NCBI RefSeq assembly: GCF_018130215.1
Contig: NZ_JAFCKQ010000014.1
Location: forward strand, 93,255 to 157,254
Origin: Bradyrhizobium jicamae
GTDB lineage: Bacteria > Pseudomonadota > Alphaproteobacteria > Rhizobiales > Xanthobacteraceae
DNA length: 64,000 nucleotides
Direction: 5' to 3'
Shown: positions 17,112-24,977 of the stretch, one piece after another
Position numbering within the stretch: position 1 is the first letter of the stretch
How the letters are laid out: the number at the start of each line of letters is the position of its first letter
Notes under the pieces: generated by a model
Databases searched by the model: none
What the model was told of the DNA's origin: nothing
Seen by the model: the letters and a program-made list of their open reading frames with translations, nothing else
Translations under genes and position numbers: made by a program

Positions 17112-17422
17112 TGATCCATGTCCTTCAGCAGGTCGGCGAGCGCTTCGATGCGCTTCGGCCAGTAGGCGCGGTAGCGCGCAAGCCATGTCCCGATGCTGGC
17201 GATACCGTCCGGGTCGACCTCGTAGTTGACAAAGCGGCCCTGTCGCTGTTCGCGCACGAGCCCGGCCCCGCGCAGCACCGCGAGATGCTGCGACATCGCC
17301 GGCTGGCTGATCTCCATTCCGTCGCGCAAGGCGCTGGCGTTCAGGCTGCCGCCGGCGAGCTTCTCAAAGACCTTTCGGCGGGTCGGGTCGGCCAGCGCCT
17401 TGAAGATGTCGGTTTCGATCAT
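17108..17422 (-). CDS. ArsR-family winged-helix repressor
   Basis: Small helix-turn-helix repressor, 104 aa. Typical segments are IFKALADPTRRKVFEKLAGGSLNASALRDGMEISQPAMSQHLAVLRGAGLV (recognition helix SQPAMSQHL) and the wing EQRQGRFVNYEVDP. It lacks the metal-binding ELCVCDL motif of true ArsR, so it belongs to the non-metal, SdpR-like branch paired with SRPBCC genes. A perfect 24-bp palindrome begins 5 nt upstream of its ATG, indicating autoregulation. There is no room for a normal ribosome-binding site apart from palindrome sequence. Confidence 0.9.
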   Translation of the reverse strand: MIETDIFKALADPTRRKVFEKLAGGSLNASALRDGMEISQPAMSQHLAVLRGAGLVREQRQGRFVNYEVDPDGIASIGTWLARYRAYWPKRIEALADLLKDMDQ

Positions 17423-17426
17423 GTCG

Positions 17427-17450
17427 ACACATAAGCACGTGCTTATGTGT
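17427..17450 (-). promoter_or_regulatory. Perfect 24-bp palindromic operator of the ArsR-SRPBCC operon
   Basis: The half-site ACACATAAGCAC (17427-17438) is followed directly by its exact complement GTGCTTATGTGT (17439-17450). It lies only 4 nt from the ArsR start codon. A weak -35 (TTGCGC) sits on its upstream side, with a poor -10 inside the palindrome, so the transcript may start at or close to the ATG. The size and symmetry fit an ArsR dimer site. Confidence 0.85.
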
Positions 17451-17513
17451 TGCGCAAGCCCGAAGCGACGCGAAGGTTGGCCGTCGTCGCGAAACAGCCC
17501 GGCACAAGGCGCT

Positions 17514-18836
17514 CTACTGCAACGCCTCGCCGTGCTGCGAAATGTCGAGGCCCTCGAGCTCCTGCTGCAGCGAAACCCGCAGCGGCACGAAAGCGCTGAC
17601 CAGCTTGAGCAGCACGAAGGTGACGCCGCCGCACCACACGAAGGTGACGGCGACGCCGTAGAGCTGGATCAGGAGCTGCTGCGGATGGCCCTCGATCAGG
17701 CCGGCGGTGCCGCCGATTGCAGAGCTCGCGAAGATACCGGCGAGCAGCGTGCCGGTCAGGCCACCGATGCCATGGACGCCGAACACGTCGAGCGAGTCAT
17801 CATATTTGAAACGGTGCTTCAGCGAGGTGCAGGCCCAGTAGCAGACGAGGCCTGCGATGACGCCGATGATGACGCCGTGCCATGGCGCGACGAAGCCGGA
17901 GGCCGGCGTGATGGTGCCGAGCCCGGCGACCGCGCCCGAGATCATGCCGAGCACCGACGGCTTGCGCCGCTTGGCCCATTCGATCGCGCCCCAGGTCAGC
18001 GCGCCGGCGCAGGCCGCAAGATGGGTGGCGATGATCGCCATCACCGCACGCGAATTGGCCGCCAGCGCCGAGCCGCCGTTGAAGCCGAACCAGCCGACCC
18101 AGAGCAGGCCTGTGCCCATCACCGCAAGCGACAGGTCGAACGGCGACAGGTTGTCACTGCCATAGCCGTGGCGGCTGCCCATCACCTTGGCCGCGACGAG
18201 GCCGCTCATGCCTGCGGAGAGGTGCACCACGAGGCCGCCGGCGAAATCCATCACGCCCGCCTGGGCGAGGAAGCCGCCGCCCCACACCCAGTGCGCCAGC
18301 GGCACATAGGCGAAGATGAACCAGCCGATCGAAAACAGCAGATAGGCGGAAAAACGCATGCGGTCGGCGACCGAGCCGGCCACCAGCGCCACCGTGATGA
18401 TCGCGAACGTCATCTGGTACAGCATGAACAGCGCTTCCGGAATCGTCTTTGCCGCCGGGTTGACACTGTCCATCGTCATGCCGGCGAGGAACCAGCGGCC
18501 GAACCCGCCGAGCCACGGTCCGTCGCCGACGAAGCTCAGCGAATAGCCGAAGGTGACCCACAGGATCGAGACGATCGCGACCGCGGCGAGGCTCTGCGCC
18601 ATCGTCGCCAGCACGTTCTTCTTGCGCACCATGCCGGAGTAGAACAGCGCGAGCCCCGGGATCGTCATCATCAGCACCAGCGCGGTGGCGACGATCATCC
18701 AGGCGGTGTCGGCGGGGTTGATGGCTGAACCGGCCGTCGAATCCTGCGCTGACGCGGGCGTCCCCAGTGCGAACATCATTGCAGCATTGATCGGCGCAGC
18801 GAGTTTAGCCGCACGAAGAGCCCGTGCCCCCATCAT
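17514..18836 (-). CDS. amtB: Ammonium transporter (AmtB copy 2)
   Basis: Second Amt-family channel, 440 aa, after a signal sequence ending near GTPASAQDS. Pore histidines are seen in VPLAHWVWGGGFL and FGVHGIGGLTGTLLAG; DFAGGLVVHLSAGMSGLVAAKVMG is the family signature. It is clearly diverged from copy 1 and lacks copy 1's long alanine-rich loop. It lies 72 bp after its own PII gene. Having two glnK-amtB pairs 2 kb apart allows separate tuning or affinity. ATG 18836 is followed at once by another ATG. Confidence 0.94.
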   Translation of the reverse strand: MMGARALRAAKLAAPINAAMMFALGTPASAQDSTAGSAINPADTAWMIVATALVLMMTIPGLALFYSGMVRKKNVLATMAQSLAAVAIVSILWVTFGYSLSFVGDGPWLGGFGRWFLAGMTMDSVNPAAKTIPEALFMLYQMTFAIITVALVAGSVADRMRFSAYLLFSIGWFIFAYVPLAHWVWGGGFLAQAGVMDFAGGLVVHLSAGMSGLVAAKVMGSRHGYGSDNLSPFDLSLAVMGTGLLWVGWFGFNGGSALAANSRAVMAIIATHLAACAGALTWGAIEWAKRRKPSVLGMISGAVAGLGTITPASGFVAPWHGVIIGVIAGLVCYWACTSLKHRFKYDDSLDVFGVHGIGGLTGTLLAGIFASSAIGGTAGLIEGHPQQLLIQLYGVAVTFVWCGGVTFVLLKLVSAFVPLRVSLQQELEGLDISQHGEALQ

Positions 18837-18908
18837 TGTTCCCCGGCGTGTGTATCGTTTCTTGTCCCACCGGCGTCGTTGCCGGCGGTGATCGCGATAG
18901 GAAGGATC

Positions 18909-19247
18909 TTACAGCGCGTCCTGATCGGTCTCGCCGGTGCGGATGCGCAGGGCGTGGTCGATCGGCGTGACGAAGATCTTGCCGTCGCCGATCTGGCCGG
19001 TGCGCGCGTTCTGGGTGATGACGGCGACGGCCTTTTCGGCGAGCTCGGAATTGACGGCGATCTCGATCCTGAGCTTGGGCAGGAAGTTCACGACATATTC
19101 GGCGCCGCGATAGATCTCGGTGTGGCCCTTCTGGCGGCCATAGCCCTTCACCTCGGTCACCGTCATGCCATGGACGCCGATCGCGGTCAGCGCCTGGCGC
19201 ACCTCATCCAGCTTGAACGGTTTGATGATCGCGACGACGAGCTTCAT
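18909..19247 (-). CDS. glnK: Nitrogen regulatory protein PII (GlnK copy 2)
   Basis: PII protein of 112 aa with Tyr51 in the same T-loop (GYGRQKGHTEIYRGAEY) as copy 1 and the C-terminal RIRTGE. Differences from copy 1 cluster in the region NFLPKLRIEIAVNSELAEKAVAVITQNA. Placement before an amt gene argues for GlnK rather than GlnB, which is normally beside glnA. The start at 19247 gives MKLVVAIIKPFKLDEV. I see no sigma54 site with correct spacing in the 274-bp upstream region. Confidence 0.94.
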   Translation of the reverse strand: MKLVVAIIKPFKLDEVRQALTAIGVHGMTVTEVKGYGRQKGHTEIYRGAEYVVNFLPKLRIEIAVNSELAEKAVAVITQNARTGQIGDGKIFVTPIDHALRIRTGETDQDAL

Positions 19248-19521
19248 GGTCAGGCCTTCATTTCTCGAGGAGGTCGGCTTCTTGAGGTGGTCGGTGCGGA
19301 ACCCGCCGGCAGAGCAACATTTGCGTCCGTCAAATCTGGCATCTTTCTGGGCAAATGGCACAAAAAAGTTGCAGGTTGAAGGGGAAAACGTATGCCGCCG
19401 GTGAACCGCGTCACTGTACGGGACGAAAACCCTCCGTCAGAATGCGGCTTTTCGATCCCGCCGGCGGTCCTGCCGGCCCGTTTTCGCCCCCAGCGTGCAC
19501 GCGCGCCTCGAGGAAACAAAG

Positions 19522-20412
19522 ATGTCGAACCGAAACTGGTTTTATGCATCCGAAGGCCAGCAAAAAGGTCCCCTGCCCGAGGTTCAGCTGCGGGATCTGA
19601 TCGCCCGTGGGACGATACGGCACGACACGCTGGTGTGGACCGAGGGCATGTCCGGCTGGCAGAAGGCGGCCGAAATCCCGGGCCTCATTCCCGGCGCCGC
19701 GCCGCCGCCGGCGTTTCCGCAGGCCGGTGGGCCGCCGGTGGTGGCTTCCGGCGGCTATAGCGGCGGACCGCTCTCGATCGATTTCGGGATTTGGGAGTTC
19801 ACCTGGCGCAGCATCGTGTTCGCAATCGCCAGCGCCTTCGTCATCCCGCTGCCATGGATGCTGGTCTGGTATCTCAAATGGCTGATTCCGTGTGTGCGCG
19901 TGCCCGGGCGGCCGAACCTCAGTTTCGAGGGGACCGCGATGGCGGTCGTTCCCTGGTTCTTCGGCGCCGTCGTGCTCTTCATCGCGGTACGGCTGCTCGA
20001 CATCCGGGTGCTCGATATTCTGATCTTCCTGGCCGAGATCGCGCTGTACTGGCTGTTCTTCAAATGGGTGATCGCGAACATCGCCTCAAACGGGCAGCCG
20101 CTCGGACTGAGTTTCGTCGGCACGCCCTGGGCGTTGATCGGCTGGGCACTCCTGGCAACCATCTCCTTCATCACGATCATCGGTTGGGCGTGGGTTTACG
20201 CCGCGGCGACCCGATGGTTCTGCCGCAACATCGAGGGCACGCGGCATGAGGTGATCTTCAACGGCAGCGGACTGGAGTTCCTGTGGCGCGTGATCGTCGC
20301 GGCAATCGGCGCCGCCTTCATCATTCCGATCCCGTGGGTCTATCGCTGGATCTGGCGATGGCTGGCGTCCCAGACCGTGCTGGTCGAGCGCGGATCGCAG
20401 CCGGGTGTCTAA
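19522..20412 (+). CDS. GYF_2 (DUF4339) plus DUF898-like membrane protein
   Basis: Protein of 296 aa. Residues 1-50 form a GYF_2 domain (WFYASEGQQKGPLPEVQLRDLI...LVWTEGMSGWQKAAEIPG), a presumed peptide-binding module. After a Pro-rich linker there are several hydrophobic helices (about 95-270) of DUF898 type, with two repeated cytoplasmic motifs of the form RFFCRN-like/FEGT (ATRWFCRNIEGTRHEVIFNGSG and PNLSFEGTAM). The function is unknown. The start at 19522 has SD GAGGAA; a GTG at 19495 is less likely. The stop overlaps the tesB stop on the other strand (20409-20412). Confidence 0.8.
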   Translation: MSNRNWFYASEGQQKGPLPEVQLRDLIARGTIRHDTLVWTEGMSGWQKAAEIPGLIPGAAPPPAFPQAGGPPVVASGGYSGGPLSIDFGIWEFTWRSIVFAIASAFVIPLPWMLVWYLKWLIPCVRVPGRPNLSFEGTAMAVVPWFFGAVVLFIAVRLLDIRVLDILIFLAEIALYWLFFKWVIANIASNGQPLGLSFVGTPWALIGWALLATISFITIIGWAWVYAAATRWFCRNIEGTRHEVIFNGSGLEFLWRVIVAAIGAAFIIPIPWVYRWIWRWLASQTVLVERGSQPGV

Positions 20413-21272
20413 ACCTTTCGCTCGCGCACCGAGCCTTCCTGCGCGACGGATGCCACCAGCGTGCCGTCGGGCTTGAAGATCAGGCCGCGGGTCAAGCCGC
20501 GGCCGGATTGTGCGCTCGGCGAATCCTGCGCGTAGAGCAGCCATTCGTCGGCGCGGAACGGGCGGTGAAACCACATCGCGTGGTCGAGGCTCGCCGGCAT
20601 CATCCGCCGGTCGAACAGCGTGCGGCCGTAGCGTGCCATGACGGCATCGAGCAGCGAGAAATCCGACGCATAGGCCAGTGCGCACAGATGCAGCGCCGGG
20701 TCGTCGGGCAGTTTCGCAGCCGTCCGAATCCAGACATGGATGCGGCCGTCGTCGATCTTCTGGCCGAAATAGCGGCCGAGCTCGACCGGGCGCAGCTCGA
20801 TCGGGCGATCGGATTCGTAGTAGCGGCGGATGAACTCCGGCATCTCCTTGAACATCGGCTGCTTCGACACTTCCTCGGCCGTCAGCTTCTCCGGCGGCGG
20901 CACGTCGGGCATTGTCTCCTGATGGTTGAAGTTGCTCTCTTCCTCGGCGTGGAATGACACCATGATCGAGAAGATCGCGTTGCCGTGCTGGATCGCGGTG
21001 ACGCGGCGGGTCGTGTAGCTCTTGCCGTCGCGCAGGCGCTCGACCTCGTAGATGATCGGGACCTGCGGATCGCCGGGCAGGATGAAGTAGCAATGGATCG
21101 AATGCGGCAGCCGGCCCTCGACGGTGCGGCACGCCGCCACCATGGCCTGCCCGATCACCTGGCCGCCGAACACCCGCTGCCAGCTCGTCTTCGGGCTGTT
21201 CCCGCGGAACAGATTCACCTCGAGCTGTTCGAGATCGAGGATGGACAACAGGTCGATCAGGCTTTTGGACAT
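20409..21272 (-). CDS. tesB: Acyl-CoA thioesterase II
   Basis: Double-hotdog thioesterase of the TesB family, 287 aa, as in E. coli (286). It hydrolyses acyl-CoA to free fatty acid and CoA. Visible motifs: LEQLEVNLFRGNSP, RVFGGQVIGQAMVAA, HSIHCYFILPGDPQVPI and the second hotdog with the catalytic Asp in PASLDHAMWFHRPFRADEWLLY and Gln in LVASVAQEGSVR. The start at 21272 (MSKSLIDLL) matches the family; the upstream open frame runs through a palindromic repeat and is not coding. Confidence 0.95.
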   Translation of the reverse strand: MSKSLIDLLSILDLEQLEVNLFRGNSPKTSWQRVFGGQVIGQAMVAACRTVEGRLPHSIHCYFILPGDPQVPIIYEVERLRDGKSYTTRRVTAIQHGNAIFSIMVSFHAEEESNFNHQETMPDVPPPEKLTAEEVSKQPMFKEMPEFIRRYYESDRPIELRPVELGRYFGQKIDDGRIHVWIRTAAKLPDDPALHLCALAYASDFSLLDAVMARYGRTLFDRRMMPASLDHAMWFHRPFRADEWLLYAQDSPSAQSGRGLTRGLIFKPDGTLVASVAQEGSVRERKV

Positions 21273-21297
21273 GAATGGCTTTCGATTGCTTGAGGCC

Positions 21298-21377
21298 GTC
21301 ATTCCGGGGCGATGCGGCAACATCGAACCGGGAATCCCGGTCATTCCCGGTTCACGCTCCGCGTGCCCCGGAATGAC
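21298..21377. repeat. Long inverted repeat, GTCATTCCGGGGC ... GCCCCGGAATGAC
   Basis: Arms GTCATTCCGGGGC (21298-21310) and GCCCCGGAATGAC (21365-21377) are exact complements. Inside them AACCGGGAATCCCGGTCATTCCCGGTT forms a second nested palindrome (split at 21336). It lies in the 194-bp gap between the divergent tesB and hydroxylase genes. It belongs to a palindrome family widespread in Bradyrhizobium as I know it. Confidence 0.85.
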
Positions 21378-21466
21378 CGGTCGGCCTTGTTTCAAGCCCC
21401 TGTTTCGCCCAGCTATTATCAGGTAGCAAGCACAGTCTGAGTGCGCCGAGCGCGTAAGGGAAGAGC

Positions 21467-22687
21467 ATGCCGGGTCAGCGAAGTCTGGTTATATGCGGGG
21501 GCGCTTTTGCCGGTCTGGCGCTGGCCGTGGCCTTGCGCCAGGGGCTTGGGCCCGACGTTCCCGTTATTGTGGCCGATCCGGCGCTCGGCCAGCGCCCAAG
21601 CCGCGATCCGCGCGCCACCGCGATCGTGGCGGCCTGCCGGCGGCTGTTCGAGACGCTTGGCGTCTGGGGCCAGGTCGCGCCGACCGCGCAGCCGATCACG
21701 GACATGGTCGTGACCGACTCCAGGCTGGAGGACGCCACCCGTCCGGTATTCCTGACCTTTGCCGGCAATGTCGAGCCCGGCGAGCCTTTCGCGCACATGG
21801 TCGAGAACCGCTATCTGATCGACGCGCTCGCCGCGCGCGCGGAGGCCGAAGGCGTCGAGCTGCGCGCGACCGCGGTGTCGAGCTTCGATACGGGCGCCGA
21901 CGGCGTCAGCGTGACGCTCGCCGATGGCGCCGTGATCGATGCGAGCCTGCTGGTCGCCGCGGACGGTGCGCGCTCGAGGCTGCGCGAGCGGGCGGGCATC
22001 GCCACCCATGGCTGGGATTACGATCAATCCGGCATCGTCGTCACCGTCGGCCATGAGCGCGAGCATCATGGCCGCGCCGAGGAACATTTCCTGCCCGCCG
22101 GCCCGTTCGCGATCCTGCCGCTGACCGGAAATCGCTCCTCGCTGGTATGGACCGAAACGCGCAAGGATGCCACGCGCATCGTCGCGCTCGATGATGCGGA
22201 ATTCCACGCCGAGCTCGAGCAGCGCTTCGGGCTGCATCTCGGCGAGATCAAGGCGCTCGACAAGCCACGCGCATTTCCGCTCGGCTATTTCGTGGCGCGG
22301 TCCTTCATCGCCGAACGACTGGCGCTGATCGGTGACGCGGCGCATGTGATCCATCCGATCGCAGGGCAAGGGCTCAATATGGGCCTGAGGGATGTCGCGG
22401 CGCTCGCCGAAGTCGTGGTCGACGCGGCGCGGCTCGGCATGGATCCGGGGCAGGCCGACGTGCTCGAGCGCTATCAGCGCTGGCGCCGCTTCGACACGAT
22501 GGCGATGGGCCTCGCCACCAACTCCTTGAATTTCCTGTTCTCCAACGAATCGACCCTGCTGCGCACCGTGCGCGACATCGGGTTGGGTCTGGTCGATCGC
22601 ACGCCGCCGCTGAAGAGCATGTTCATCCGCCAGGCCGCGGGATTGTCGGGCGAGGTGCCGCGGCTGTTGAAGGGCGAGGCGTTGTAA
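21467..22687 (+). CDS. UbiH/UbiF/COQ6-family FAD-dependent hydroxylase
   Basis: Flavin monooxygenase of the ubiquinone-biosynthesis hydroxylase family, 406 aa, full length. It has the N-terminal dinucleotide fold (ICGGAFAGLALAVAL), the family DG motif (LLVAADGARSRLRE) and the second FAD motif GDAAHVIHPIAGQGLNMGLRDV near residue 288. The likely role is hydroxylation of the benzoquinone ring during ubiquinone synthesis; alphaproteobacteria use different members for C1, C5 and C6, and I cannot say which this is. The gene stands alone between two intergenic repeats. Confidence 0.88.
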   Translation: MPGQRSLVICGGAFAGLALAVALRQGLGPDVPVIVADPALGQRPSRDPRATAIVAACRRLFETLGVWGQVAPTAQPITDMVVTDSRLEDATRPVFLTFAGNVEPGEPFAHMVENRYLIDALAARAEAEGVELRATAVSSFDTGADGVSVTLADGAVIDASLLVAADGARSRLRERAGIATHGWDYDQSGIVVTVGHEREHHGRAEEHFLPAGPFAILPLTGNRSSLVWTETRKDATRIVALDDAEFHAELEQRFGLHLGEIKALDKPRAFPLGYFVARSFIAERLALIGDAAHVIHPIAGQGLNMGLRDVAALAEVVVDAARLGMDPGQADVLERYQRWRRFDTMAMGLATNSLNFLFSNESTLLRTVRDIGLGLVDRTPPLKSMFIRQAAGLSGEVPRLLKGEAL

Positions 22688-22696
22688 GAGCGTCTA

Positions 22697-22745
22697 GAGC
22701 ATGATCCGGAAAAGTGTGTAGCGGTTTTCCGAATAGATCATGCTC
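22697..22745. repeat. Palindromic repeat GAGCATGATC ... GATCATGCTC
   Basis: Perfect 10-bp terminal inverted repeats (22697-22706 and 22736-22745) enclose CGGAAAAGTGTGTAGCGG and TTTTCCGAATA, which themselves pair (CGGAAAA/TTTTCCG). It starts 9 bp after the hydroxylase stop. Related copies are at 8365-8412, 38881-38950 and, degenerate, at 59732. Confidence 0.85.
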
Positions 22746-22779
22746 AAGCCTGACCGCGGATGGTCTGCCCCGGAGCGGG

Positions 22780-23715
22780 CTACTGTTCACCACGATCGCC
22801 TCGACCCTGCCCAATGAAGCTCGCCACCGCGTCGATCATGTCAGGATCGAGCGGCCGCTCAGGCTGGTTGTAGCTGGCAACATCGTCAGCATCGTCCGTC
22901 ACGTCGACCAGCACGTGATTCATGTCCGGCAGCCACAGGGATTTCGCGGCGATGTCGGCGGTGGTGAGCGCGAGGAAGTCGAGCCGCACCAGCTGATGGT
23001 CGCGGCCGCCGGCGATGACCAGCACGGGCCCCGTGATCTTCCTCAGCGGGTCGATCGGATCCTCGGTGAAGGCGGACGTCATGCCGGGCTGCATTGCGGG
23101 CGGGATCGCGAGCTCGACCGGCGGCGGATCGACGATCTGCCCGGCCATGATGCTGTCGATTGCCTTGCCGATCGGTTCGAACCTGTCCCGCGGCAGCTGT
23201 TTTTCGAGCTGCGCCTTCAGGAGGTCACCCTGCTTGCGCGCCGCCGTTACCAGCAGCACCAGCCGGTCGACCGGCTCGCGCTGTGCGGTGAGGATCGCAA
23301 CCAGGCCGCCTTCGCTGTGCCCGACCACCGCGATGCGCGAGAACCTGCCGCTGACGCGCAGGTAACCGACCAGCGACGCGGCGTCGTCGACAAGATCCCT
23401 GAAGCGAAAATCCTCCGGCCGGCCGAACTCCTTCTTCCAGCCGCCGGCGCCGCGCTTGTCGTAGCGCAGCGTCGCGATGCCGCGCGCGACCAGTTGCTCG
23501 GACAGCTTCTTCAAAGTCGCCGGCTTGAGCTGCGGCCCGTTGCCGTCATGATCGGTCGATCCGGAACCGGCGATCAGAAGCGCGACCGGCGGCTTTGCAA
23601 CGTTGGGCGGAACCGTCAGCACCGCGTCGATCGGGCCGACGCGAACGTTGCTCTCGTCGGCCGCCGCGCTCGTCAGCGAGACGAGCAACAGCAGCCATGT
23701 TGCGATCGCACGCAT
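22780..23715 (-). CDS. Secreted alpha/beta hydrolase
   Basis: Serine hydrolase with a signal peptide (MRAIATWLLLLVSLTSAAADES), 311 aa. The nucleophile elbow is GHSEGG; an oxyanion-type motif ALLIAGSGSTDHDGNG precedes it; VLVIAGGRDHQLV supplies the acid and DMNHVLVDV the His. This pattern is typical of the bacterial alpha/beta hydrolases with GSGxxDxDGN (DUF3887-type esterase group). Substrate unknown, location periplasmic. The gene is 7 bp downstream of the Trm112 gene and likely cotranscribed with it. Confidence 0.88.
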   Translation of the reverse strand: MRAIATWLLLLVSLTSAAADESNVRVGPIDAVLTVPPNVAKPPVALLIAGSGSTDHDGNGPQLKPATLKKLSEQLVARGIATLRYDKRGAGGWKKEFGRPEDFRFRDLVDDAASLVGYLRVSGRFSRIAVVGHSEGGLVAILTAQREPVDRLVLLVTAARKQGDLLKAQLEKQLPRDRFEPIGKAIDSIMAGQIVDPPPVELAIPPAMQPGMTSAFTEDPIDPLRKITGPVLVIAGGRDHQLVRLDFLALTTADIAAKSLWLPDMNHVLVDVTDDADDVASYNQPERPLDPDMIDAVASFIGQGRGDRGEQ

Positions 23716-23722
23716 CCGAGGG

Positions 23723-23920
23723 TCAGTCGATCTTCCGCGCCTCTTCCGGCAACATGATCGGAATGCCGTCCCGGATCGGATAGGCGAGCTTGGCAGAGCG
23801 CGAGATCAGCTCCTGCCGTGCGGCGTCGAATTCCAGCGGGCCCTTGGTGATCGGGCAGACCAGGATTTCCAGGAGCTTCGGGTCGGTGGTGCTTTCGAGA
23901 TGGTCGGGCGTGGAATTCAT
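23723..23920 (-). CDS. Trm112 family protein
   Basis: Small zinc-ribbon-like protein of the Trm112/YcaR (COG2835) family, 65 aa. Family residues: LLEILVCPITKGPLEFD and LAYPIRDGIPIMLPEEAR. In eukaryotes and archaea Trm112 activates several methyltransferases; the bacterial role is less clear, and here only one Cys remains where a full ribbon has four. The start at 23920 (MNSTPDHLES) is the sensible one; an upstream open stretch is not conserved. It lies between a TetR regulator and a secreted hydrolase on the same strand. Confidence 0.9.
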   Translation of the reverse strand: MNSTPDHLESTTDPKLLEILVCPITKGPLEFDAARQELISRSAKLAYPIRDGIPIMLPEEARKID

Positions 23921-23966
23921 GGAAATCTCCGGCTCGCTGTCGTGTATCACATCCGGATACGCGGTG

Positions 23967-24509
23967 TCATGGCGGCGGTCGCGTCGCCATCCGCAGCAGC
24001 TCGTCGAGCACGGCACGCTGCCTGTCCTGAGGCAACGTCTGCTCGGACAGGGCGAAGCCGAGGAATGTCCAATAGAGGATCTGCGCGCGGGCGCGCGCGA
24101 CGGCGTCAGGCAGCCCGACCCGTCTCAGCAGGATCTCGACATAATCGAGCCGCCTGCGGTCGATCGCCTGCACTGCGGCGCGCGCCGCGGAATCATGCGC
24201 GGCCCAGCTGCGCACGGCGCGCTCCAGTGCGAGCTTGTTGATGAAGGTCAGACGCAGCAGCACGGCCACCGGGTCTTCGCCCTTGGCGGCCTCGATGCCC
24301 GCGATGATCTGCTCGGCAGCGATGTCGCGCCAGCGCTTGAGGATCGCGGCATGGTAGGCGCCGATATCGGCGAAATGCCAGTAGAAACTGCCGCGTGACA
24401 CGCCAAGCGCCTTGGCCAGCGGTTCCGCCTTCAGCGCCGTGAAGCCGTTCTTCGCCAGCGTAGTGAGGCCCTGGTCAAGCCAATCCTGCGCCGAAAGCTG
24501 GTCTGCCAT
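23967..24509 (-). CDS. TetR-family repressor
   Basis: One-component regulator, 180 aa. The N-terminal helix-turn-helix is seen in AQDWLDQGLTTLAKNGFTALKAEPLAKALGVSRGSFYWHFADIGAYHAAIL; the C-terminal ligand domain (about 75-180) has no specific signature. It is divergent from a four-gene operon at 24613-27040. Between the starts lie two copies of a palindromic site bracketing a promoter, so it very probably represses both its own gene and the operon. The inducer could be an acyl-CoA or related acid, judged from the operon content (inference). Confidence 0.92.
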   Translation of the reverse strand: MADQLSAQDWLDQGLTTLAKNGFTALKAEPLAKALGVSRGSFYWHFADIGAYHAAILKRWRDIAAEQIIAGIEAAKGEDPVAVLLRLTFINKLALERAVRSWAAHDSAARAAVQAIDRRRLDYVEILLRRVGLPDAVARARAQILYWTFLGFALSEQTLPQDRQRAVLDELLRMATRPPP

Positions 24510-24531
24510 TGTTCCTCGCCGTGCCCGGTTC

Positions 24532-24598
24532 CACCATACAGAAGTGTATTGACAGGCGCCACCGTCGCGACATATCACCATACAGTACTGTACGGTGA
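24532..24598 (+). promoter_or_regulatory. TetR-controlled promoter with two operators
   Basis: The downstream operator (24575-24598) is a 24-bp inverted repeat, half-sites TCACCATACAGT and ACTGTACGGTGA, with one mismatch. An upstream copy begins CACCATACAG at 24532 and ends near 24553 (AAGTGTATTG). The two CACCATACAG blocks are 44 bp apart, about four helical turns. A perfect -35 TTGACA (24549-24554) and a fair -10 TATCAC (24573-24578, 18-nt spacer) lie between, so the first operator covers the -35 and the second the -10 and start site of the forward operon. Confidence 0.85.
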
Positions 24599-24612
24599 GA
24601 TGGAGAACTTCC

Positions 24613-24963
24613 ATGGGAAATCTCTTGCTGCAAGCCGCAGGCGTCATCGTGATCGTCATTAGCCTGATCCATGGCGTGCTCGGCGAGACCAGGGTGTTCG
24701 CGCGCGCCACCGTCGAGCCGCCCCGGCTGCGCCTCCTGCTCCGGTTGGTCTGGCAGGCCGGCACGATCGCCTGGATCGGCGGCGGCGTGCTGCTGCTCGC
24801 AGCAGCCTCGACGACTGACGCTGCCGCGCGCCACTGGATCGTCGCCACGCTCGCCGTGGTGTTCGGTGCCGCTGCGCTTGCCAATGCGATCGCCACCCGT
24901 GGACGTCACTTCGGCTGGATCGGCATGAGCATCGTCGTCGCTCTCGCGGCTGCCGGCTATTAA
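24613..24963 (+). CDS. Small integral membrane protein, first gene of TetR operon
   Basis: Hypothetical protein of 116 aa with four hydrophobic helices (about 8-25, 45-70, 78-97, 103-116). A conserved-looking N-terminal HGVLGETRVF motif and a polar GETRVFARATVEPPRLR loop are visible. I do not recognise a named family with certainty; the size and topology resemble small DoxX-like or related four-helix proteins. The start at 24613 is used; a GTG at 24595 would lie inside the operator. It is followed after 14 bp by the crotonase gene. Confidence 0.75.
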   Translation: MGNLLLQAAGVIVIVISLIHGVLGETRVFARATVEPPRLRLLLRLVWQAGTIAWIGGGVLLLAAASTTDAAARHWIVATLAVVFGAAALANAIATRGRHFGWIGMSIVVALAAAGY

Positions 24964-24977
24964 CGGAAGGCCTCCAG

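Noticed and set aside
19310..19385. Sigma54-like sites near glnK copy 2
   Set aside because: TGGCAC with TTGCA on the plus strand has 12 nt between GG and GC, and the minus-strand candidate has 11 instead of 10. Sigma54 promoters are strict about this spacing.
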